A stretch of 64,000 nt of DNA from Cavenderia fasciculata (taxonomy: Eukaryota > Evosea > Eumycetozoa > Acytosteliales > Cavenderiaceae): assembly GCF_000203815.1 (NCBI RefSeq), contig NW_004457624.1, positions 620,001 to 684,000 of the forward strand, given 5' to 3'. The position numbers were made by a program, and so were the translations under genes. Below are positions 56,899-64,000 of this stretch, one piece after another. The notes under the pieces were generated by a model. It ran no database searches and was not told where the DNA came from. It saw nothing but the letters and a program-made list of their open reading frames with translations. How positions within the stretch are numbered: the first letter of the stretch is position 1; each line of letters starts with the position of its first letter.

Positions 56899-58066
56899 TT
56901 CTAATTTCTAGTTGTTTAAATAAATACTACTGTAGATGTGTGTGTGTGATAAGCGTATTGGGTGAAGAAGATGAAAAGGAATAGAAGAGAAAAGAAAAAG
57001 CTATTATGTCTCTCTTTATCTACAAGCAAAGGAAAAAGGAAAGGATAAACTTATAAAGAGTCGTGACACAAAAAAATTGATGATGATGAAAAAAGGTGAA
57101 CAACACAAAAAAAATATTGAAAAAAAAAAGATTTTTTTTTTAGAGCCTTCCTCCCATGAACCTCAGGATAATTCGGCACCCCCTTTTAAAAAAAAGGAGG
57201 GAAATTGGATCACACACTCTCCTAATATAAATATTTCAGTTGGCATGGAATGTGTGTGGTGGTATATCACTACCATAGTGACATCACTAAGAAGACATTA
57301 ATAACAATATATATCTTGATCAATATACATAAATATATATATATATAAAATTTAATCTATCACATGACCTGCCTGTATTTGTCTTGTGTCTTGCCTCTCT
57401 GCAATTGCTCCAATTCAAATAATGGATCAATTTTTTTTTTTTTTTCAAGAGTAGTCGAAAAAATGGTTGTAGAAAAAAAATAAAGATAAATATAAATATT
57501 ATATAGATACAATGATGGAGGATGGATGGATGTAATATTGCTGCAGAAAACAAACAAAAATGAATTAAAGATTTTGTCCTGTTGTTAATCTCCTCACCCC
57601 ACTCATCACCAATTTCCTTGATAGCTAAATTTCGATGATCGTTCAGTGTCCAGCCCAGCTGGGTGACTGAGTAAATATTATGGTGGTGATAAATAATAAC
57701 ACACACACACAGCGTGACAGATAGATGTATGATGGATTTAATGTTTGGCATATTCTTTGAATGAGCACAGAAAAACAAGTGAAATGTACAAGTACAGAGC
57801 CATTGGCAGTGTCTATAAAAACCCAAATCAATCGGTTTTTTTCAAACAAAAATCTAATTTTCATCATTTCTTCATTCAGCAGAGCATCTCTATCCGTCCG
57901 TCTTCACCAACATCTCATAACTTTTTTTTAGTTTAGTTTAGAACTTTTAGTTTTCTTTAAAACTTTGTATTTTTTTTTAGCAACTTGTAAATAACAACAA
58001 CAAACACAAACAAACACACATATTATTTATTTAAATATATATACATAAAACAACACATATAATAAA
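56899..58066. other. Divergent promoter region of beta-tubulin and the CARP/SEC-C gene
   Basis: No gene supported. A and T homopolymers abound (57113-57142, 57430-57444, 57971-57980). A possible TATA box, TATAAA, lies at 57816. The 500-base open frame at 57320-57826 on the minus strand has no coding character. Confidence 0.55.
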
Positions 58067-59078
58067 ATGAGCAGCAGTAACAACGGAGCATCAAGCAGTG
58101 GATTATCAAAGACAGAGGCCGAAGCCAAGGTGATGGCAGAGACTATCACAGTGTCTGACGCTAAAAACTCATTACCACAACCAAAGGGTCAAGAAGCCGC
58201 CTCCATCAAGGACGACCTTGAAGATAAAAAGGCTGATGCTCAACTTGGTTCTGGTGCCAAAGATCAAGAAGTATTCTTTGTTGTATGTAGACAAATGAAG
58301 ATTATGAAGATATATGAAGATATATGAAGATATATATGAAGATATATATGAAGATATTAATATTAGTATTTTTGGTTTGTAGAAAGATGAAAATAAGGTA
58401 ACCAAAGAATTGGACAAGAGTATTAGTCAAAAGGCAACTATTTACTTTAAGGGATGCAAGGATGGCAACTATACAATTTCAGCACGTGCAGTCAAGATTA
58501 TGATTGAAGCATGTCAGCGTTGCACCTTTAATTTCAAGGGTCGTATATATACCAACACGATCGAAGCTTGGAAGACTGTCGACTTGACACTCAACATTAT
58601 GAACGATCAAGTCAAGACTTTGCAAGCTGATATGTCCTCGAGAATGACCGTCCAATTCGACACTAGAGACTCTTTGCACTCGTTGGTGTGGTCCGGTGTC
58701 AACGACCTAAAGGTCAAGTTTGAAGACGAGCCAACCTTTGTCCATACCACTGGTTTCGAGCAAATGAAGCAATTATACGCACCACAAGAACTCAGTTTCT
58801 CGGTCGACCAATTCACCACCCGTATCGTCGAAAAGGAGATCACCACCGAGCAAATCGTCCGTCTTGCCAACGGTTACCCCACCACCGAGCGTGAAGCCAA
58901 GCAATTCGACAACCAACAAGAACTCAATGCCAAGCGTGCCGAAGAATTCATCAGAAACAAATTAAAGGAAAATGGTATCACCCTCGGTAGCAAGGGTATC
59001 CCTAAAAAAGAAGCCGGCAGAAATGAGCCATGTCCATGTGGTTCTGGAAAGAAGAACAAAAAATGTTGTAATAAATAA
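58067..59078 (+). CDS. CARP/CAP-C-like protein with C-terminal SEC-C zinc motif
   Basis: Exons 58067-58282 and 58383-59078 join in phase 0 to 303 residues. Residues 1-90 are a charged leader. Residues about 90-245 look like the CARP beta-helix domain of cyclase-associated protein and tubulin cofactor C: ATIYFKGCKDGNYTISARAV, EACQRCTFNFKGRIYTNTIE, VQFDTRDSLHSLVWSGVNDL, QELSFSVDQFTTRIVEKE. Residues 284-302 form a SEC-C motif (RNEPCPCGSGKKNKKCC), a zinc-binding tail first known from bacterial SecA and also found in a few eukaryotic proteins. In CAP the CARP domain promotes actin nucleotide exchange; whether this protein does so is unknown. It has no CAP N-terminal domain. It shares a divergent promoter region with beta-tubulin. 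Confidence 0.8.
58295..58358. repeat. Minisatellite in an intron
   Basis: About five imperfect copies of ATGAAGATATAT inside the intron of the CARP/SEC-C gene. Length polymorphism is likely, but the splice sites at 58283 and 58382 are outside it. Confidence 0.85.
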
Positions 59079-59300
59079 ACTCCTCTAAAAAATCAAATAA
59101 TATATAATAATAATTAACAAAAGAAATAATTAAACTACTACTACTACTTCAAACTTATCTTATCTAATATTACAATACATTATTATTACAAATAATGCGA
59201 TAGGGGGTTTATTAATCAAAAGTAAATAAATATAAAATTGGAATGGGATGAATGAATTTGGTTGAGTTTGAAGGGGAATACAGAATAATAATAAATTGAT

Positions 59301-61329
59301 TTAAATAAACTTATAAAATAAAACAAATAAATTAAGGGTTACAATGGAAATGATAAATTCGGAGTGTTGTAGTACTAGTAATTGATTGGATCCACTTTCA
59401 GACATTGTCATTTGTTGGTGTGAGGATTGTGATTGAGATTGACTTGTATTTCCACTACTATTTAAAAGATGAGATTCTTCAATAACCAATTCAGTATCTT
59501 GTAAATCTTCAGCTAATATTCTTAGAGTGATACGTGAAACTATTCCTTGTTTTCTGTCACATTCTACACTTGGACAAATACAAATTGAAGAAGCAATAGT
59601 TTCAGTATCCTTTTTTTGAATACAAAGACCTTTCTTTTTGGTACAGTCATCTGGATTACAATCAGATTCAATAAACTCTGTAAGGAAGCTATTGGCTAGT
59701 GATCTAGAGTTTTTAAGTTGTTGGCTGTCCTCTGGTGTCTCTGAATACCAATTGGCACAATGTGATTCACCTGGAATAGATATAATATTTGATAGTGGTG
59801 TATCACATTGTGATTGAACCGATAAACTACTCCATGGATCATATCCACCATTTGTAAATAATACATTGGTTAACATTTTCATATTATCAATTCTAAAGAG
59901 TAAAAAAATATTAGTTAAAAGATGATCATTTAGTGTACTCTATTTTTTGTATTTTTTTTTACATACCCATATTCAAGATTAATCTTTTCAACAAATGGTT
60001 TCATTGATGATCCAAACATAATCTTACAAACTTCATTCTCCCACCATTGTTCATTGATTTGACCTGATTTGAGGGATAGGTCACTATCAGATGCAGTCAA
60101 AAACCAACCATACTCACTACACAATTGGTATGTCCATTGTCTCGTTCCAGAATAATCTACTTTAGTACTTGCAAATGAATAAAGATTATATTCATTACAT
60201 GATCCCTAAAAAAATAATAAATAAATAATAATTAATAAATCAATTATAAATATCTTTTTACATTTCTTTGAGATACATACATTTTTAAATAAAAACATAT
60301 TTGTAATATAATCAGCAAATATATCTAATAATTTAACAATGTTACTTCCACTTTGGATAAGTGGTGGACATATATTACTAATGATTTTGAATCTACTATT
60401 GTATTGTACTGAATAGCTGATGGCCTCGGACAACATGAATAAAAACATCTTGTCATCAATCTTGGCATCACAAGTGAACTTTCTTTTAATACTGGTATTG
60501 TTGACTCTTAGTTGTTGCTCTACGTGGTTTAGAATTTGTTTAAACTGTTTGGTACATTGGAGGCCGAGTGCTTCTCTCACCTTTCTATCATAGTCGTGGA
60601 AACTGACAACTGCACGAATAGGAGCAGACGATGCGATGGCTGCAGCTGCCAAATTTGGATATTTCATTCTGTACCATGCACTGAGTGACCCTGCATACGA
60701 ACATCCCATCACAATCCATTTACAATTATGTAATCCATACAAATTGGTAAATTGAGTTTGGAAATATGCGATATCATCCAATCTACAAAAGAATAGAAAT
60801 CCAATTAATAAGATATTAAATATTGATTAACAAACTATACATACATTTGATCAGTAGTTAAATATTGCATATTATCAGTTGACATGTTTGGAACAGGTAT
60901 ACTCTCACCATAGTATCTAATTTCCAAGGCAATAATGATAGAGTTTGTGTTATTGGCAACACCAATAAAAGGAATATGATTGGTTATCTCTGGATCAATT
61001 GGTCCCTCACCACCAAGTACAACTGGAAAAAAAATAAATAAATAATTAAAAAAAAAAGATTAATATAAATATATTTGAACATTTATATATTTGATATATT
61101 GATACATACGCATTACAGATTTAGGAGCAGCTCCTTTATGTACAAAGGATTTATTGATACAATAACGTTGGGGAAATGTTTTTACATTGACTCCATTATG
61201 ATCTACTCGCTGATTAAACGTATAGAACCCCGTTTTGGAAATTGGATGTGTATCTATGCTACCATAGATCGATACTATTAATACCATCAACACGATAGCA
61301 GATGTATAATAATATTGTAGTCGATACAT
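59301..61329 (-). CDS. Serine carboxypeptidase S28 family, probably GPI-anchored
   Basis: Prolyl carboxypeptidase/DPP7-like serine peptidase. Exons 61110-61329, 60845-61022, 60281-60782, 59967-60205 and 59301-59892 join in phase to 576 residues. The N-terminus is a signal peptide (YTSAIVLMVLIVSIYG). Family blocks: FYTFNQRVDHNG, VLGGEGPIDPE, LEIRYYGESIPVP, the nucleophile elbow WIVMGCSYAGSLSAWYRMKY (Ser in GCSYAG), the Asp block FTNGGYDPWSSLSV and the His block GESHCANWYS. The C-terminal 110 residues are an extra Cys-containing, Ser-rich region ending in a hydrophobic helix (SEFIISIVTLNLFVLFYKFI) with almost no tail, the form of a GPI-attachment signal. The enzyme is therefore probably lysosomal or at the cell surface. 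Confidence 0.92.
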
Positions 61330-63885
61330 TTTTTTGTTTTTAAATAAATAATAATAAATAAATTATTATTATTATTAAATTGTTATTATTATTATTGTTA
61401 TTATTGTTGTGATCATAAATAAATATAATAATAATAATTTAGTCGATATAATTAAATAATAATAATAATTTAAAAATTTAAAAATATATCTTACAAATAA
61501 TAATATATTAAAAAAAAAAGAAAAGAAAAAAGAAATGTAAAGGATTGATTGATGGGGATTATAGAGATATATTTATATAAGGTAGTACGTTGGTCACTAG
61601 TTATGATGATGGATGACGATGATTGAATTAATTTGTGATTAAAAAAAATTAATAGAAATTAAATAAATAAATATCCTTTATAATTATTATTATTAATTAT
61701 CCTCCTACTACTACTACTACTACTAGTACAATAGTAATATTACGATTGTTATTATTTTTGTTGTTGGTCGGTTGGGTGAAAGAAAGAAAGAAAATATTAA
61801 CAATAAATATATGTATGGATGTATATATAATGTATGATGGTGATGATATTTGATTTGATAATCAATCAATCAAATCGATTAAATATTTTTTGGATATATT
61901 AAATAAAAAAAAAAAATAGATAGATAAATAAACTGAATTGAATTTTTGTTGTTGTTGTTGTGTTTGTTGCGTTTCGTTTCTGTTGTTGTTGTTGTTATTA
62001 TTAACAGAGTTATAATGAAATATAATTATAACTATTGCAATAAGCACAGTACCCCTTTGTTTGGTTAATTTCTTGTTTTGTTGATAAATAAATTTGGTGA
62101 TATACGAGTTTAATTTTTAAGTTGATGATGATGGAATGGATAAAGGGGGATTCTTCTTGTTTTTGGTGTTGTTGTGATAATTATTGTTGTTGTTGATGAC
62201 TTTTTTTCTATTCTATACATGCACCAAAACTACTCTTAGTAGTGCCAAATGTGCATCATACAATATAGGCTACTACACTACTAATACCATTACCAAAGGA
62301 GAAAGTGGAAGAGGTAAGAGAGAGAGGAAGAGGAGTGTGGGTTATGAATGTGTATATGTATTATTGGATAAACACAACACGCACCATGTGCATTACTCTT
62401 TGATCAATCCGAGTATATATCCCAAATTGTGACATTTCCAATTCCAATCAAGCAACTCTTCTTTTCATCCACTCCAATAATATCGTTTGTTGTTGACGAT
62501 CCATTAATCCGTCCGTCCGTCCATCCGTCCATCTGTCCATCCGTCCGTGATTCATTCTTGCAATTTGTTTCCACACACACACACATCCATCCGATGGACA
62601 TGTTGTCATAAAATATTGAGGTGGCAGTCCCCCACAACAAGCCAAGTAAAAAGAAATTGGGAATATACTGTCGTTTCTACAACAGATATCTGACTGTCTT
62701 GTATCACCATCATCGCTGACTATTTTGTTTATAATAGATATTTTTTATCGTCGTTTTAGTGTTATTGTTGTTGTTGTGTTTTGTGGGGGGTGGTGGATAT
62801 TGGGTGAGAGGAGGGAGGATTGATTAAATCACGATGATGATGGGGTTGTGTTTAATGAATTTATATCTATCTATCTATCTTGTACTTGTTCTTAAAGTTG
62901 GTGGAGGGGGTCGGTCTGGAAAGAAAGAAAGAAATACTGCTACTACTAAATATATTATTATTGTGCGCGCAAGTATGATGGTGCGTGGGTGGTATGGACT
63001 TAACCAAACCAACCAATCAATCAACCAACCAATTAATCAACCAACTATCTATTTATCTATTTATCCAACAACCTCTTAGAAATAGCGATGATAGTCAAAA
63101 AGGAAGGATCTAACCTTGTTGTTGTTGTTGTTGGATAGTGTCATTCATTCCAAGCAGGCGATTTGGACTGTCTTGATCGAATGGGGTAACATATATATAT
63201 AAATATATATATATAAATATATTAGCGTGCTCACATCAAGAGGATATGAGTCGGCTCGTCAATGATCATTAACGGTGTTTAACGAGAACAGCTGTGCACT
63301 ATACTATACTATAGCTACTTGTAGTAGTAGTAAAAGTAGTAGTAGTAGTAGTACTACTACAACAGTGCTCCCTTATTCTTATTATTATTATTCTTCTTCT
63401 TCTTCTTCTTCTAGAACGATCGTTGATTGGGTGATCAAGTTGTTTCAGTCAGTCTATCGATAATAACATCTCGTCTACCCATGTCTCTGAATTGTTCTAC
63501 TTTTACAGTAGCTGGGTTTGAGCTAACTTGTTTCATTATTGCTATTTATATACTGCTACTGCTGCTGTTGTTGTTGCTTGTTAATTATCGTCGATTAAAT
63601 TAATTTGATTATTAATTGCAACATTTTAATTTAAATAAAGTGTGTTGAAGTTCACCAGACTAGCAGCAAAGATATTAAATAATAATTTAAACAAATAAAT
63701 TAAATTAAATTGGTTGCGATTTGCAGTGCTGGCATCTTATGAGTCATCACATTATCCAATATTAAATATTTTGGGCTGGCTGGTTGGTTGGCTGCATCAT
63801 GCATGATCATCAACATGTTTGTTAACACCAACAACATTCAATTGAATGAATAGTATTAATAATAAACTGTCGCTGTAGTACAACG
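61330..63885. other. Divergent gene-poor region (2.5 kb)
   Basis: No gene supported. It contains (ATT)n tracts near 61362-61405, a GTT repeat near 61948-62000, a TCCG/TCCA repeat at 62509-62548, a TA-rich segment near 63190-63225 and a CTT run near 63391-63411. Confidence 0.5.
62509..62548. repeat. (TCCG/TCCA)n tetranucleotide repeat
   Basis: About ten units of TCCG with TCCA and TCTG variants; unusually GC-rich for an intergenic repeat here. Confidence 0.9.
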
Positions 63886-64000
63886 ATGGATAGGTTTACA
63901 ATGATAACGGTAGTACTAACGATAGTGACACTACTTTGTAAACATTATTATATTCCGCTATCAACCAAATCAAATGCACAACAACAACAACAAACACTAC
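63886..64000 (+). CDS. Start of a secreted or membrane protein, cut by window edge
   Basis: An ATG at 63886 opens a frame to the window end (38 codons) reading MDRFTMITVVLTIVTLLCKH, then YYIPLSTKSNAQQQQQTL. The charged start, hydrophobic core and small polar residues form a convincing signal peptide, with cleavage probably near SNA. The Gln run after it recalls the start of the ComC-like copies (signal peptide, then QQQ), so a related gene on the other strand is possible but not shown. Confidence 0.5.
   Translation, partial: MDRFTMITVVLTIVTLLCKHYYIPLSTKSNAQQQQQTL

Noticed and set aside
57320-57826. 168-residue open frame on the minus strand
   Set aside because: Made of homopolymer and AT-repeat reads within the beta-tubulin/CARP promoter region.
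1-64000. Transposable elements, tRNA, rRNA and CRISPR-like arrays
   Set aside because: No transposase, reverse transcriptase, integrase, terminal-repeat pair, cloverleaf or spaced-repeat array was recognised by eye; a tRNAscan or Rfam search could still find small RNA genes I missed.

Overview
The window is nuclear DNA of a dictyostelid social amoeba. Evidence: the non-coding DNA is very AT-rich; introns are short, with GTATGT or GTAAGT donors; coding regions carry long Asn, Gln, Ser and Thr runs; intergenic microsatellites are frequent; and there is an array of genes related to the dictyostelid cell-surface protein ComC. Base composition is less extreme than in Dictyostelium discoideum, so a Cavenderia- or Heterostelium-like species is plausible, but the sequence alone does not fix the species. 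No prokaryotic features, transposon proteins, rRNA or convincing tRNA genes were seen.

Layout, left to right: the 5' end of a cullin (1-492, minus, cut by the window edge); transcriptional adaptor Ada2 (1332-3770, minus); a 4 kb gene-poor gap; a small orphan gene (7788-8057, plus); an FHA-parvulin (Pin1-type) isomerase (8622-9569, plus); a mitochondrial lipoate-protein ligase (9753-10917, plus); the DNA polymerase delta catalytic subunit (11023-14749, minus, six exons); three tandem ComC-like genes, all damaged (14992-28261, minus), with an intact CCCH zinc-finger gene (23610-25199, plus) between the second and third; an ankyrin-type protein (28494-30803, minus); a cytochrome b5 (31258-31759, minus); a gap with fold-back sequences; and a membrane-anchored IQ-RhoGEF (33691-35710, minus).

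The right half holds WDR4/Trm82 (37454-38888, minus), a mitochondrial carrier (39459-40440, plus), a miRNA-precursor-like hairpin (40641-40708), a short LYR-motif gene (41203-41490, plus), an F-box plus DOCK-type DHR-2 gene with one apparent frameshift (41875-46891, minus), a multi-pass membrane protein (48733-50456, plus), the CPSF6/CFIm68 pre-mRNA 3'-processing factor (50756-52935, minus), a small secreted Cys/Thr-rich protein (53603-54082, minus), beta-tubulin (55108-56898, minus), a CARP-like protein with a SEC-C tail (58067-59078, plus), a probably GPI-anchored S28 serine peptidase (59301-61329, minus), and at the right edge the signal peptide of a further secreted or membrane protein (63886 onward, plus).

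Most genes are unrelated housekeeping or signalling genes without operon-like logic. The parts most worth a second look are the decaying ComC-like array with its shared upstream element, several long hairpins in intergenic DNA that could feed small-RNA pathways, and unusual domain combinations (F-box with DHR-2, FHA with parvulin, transmembrane segment with IQ and DH, CARP with SEC-C). Exon borders are my own reading of frames and GT/AG signals; no computation or database search was run.
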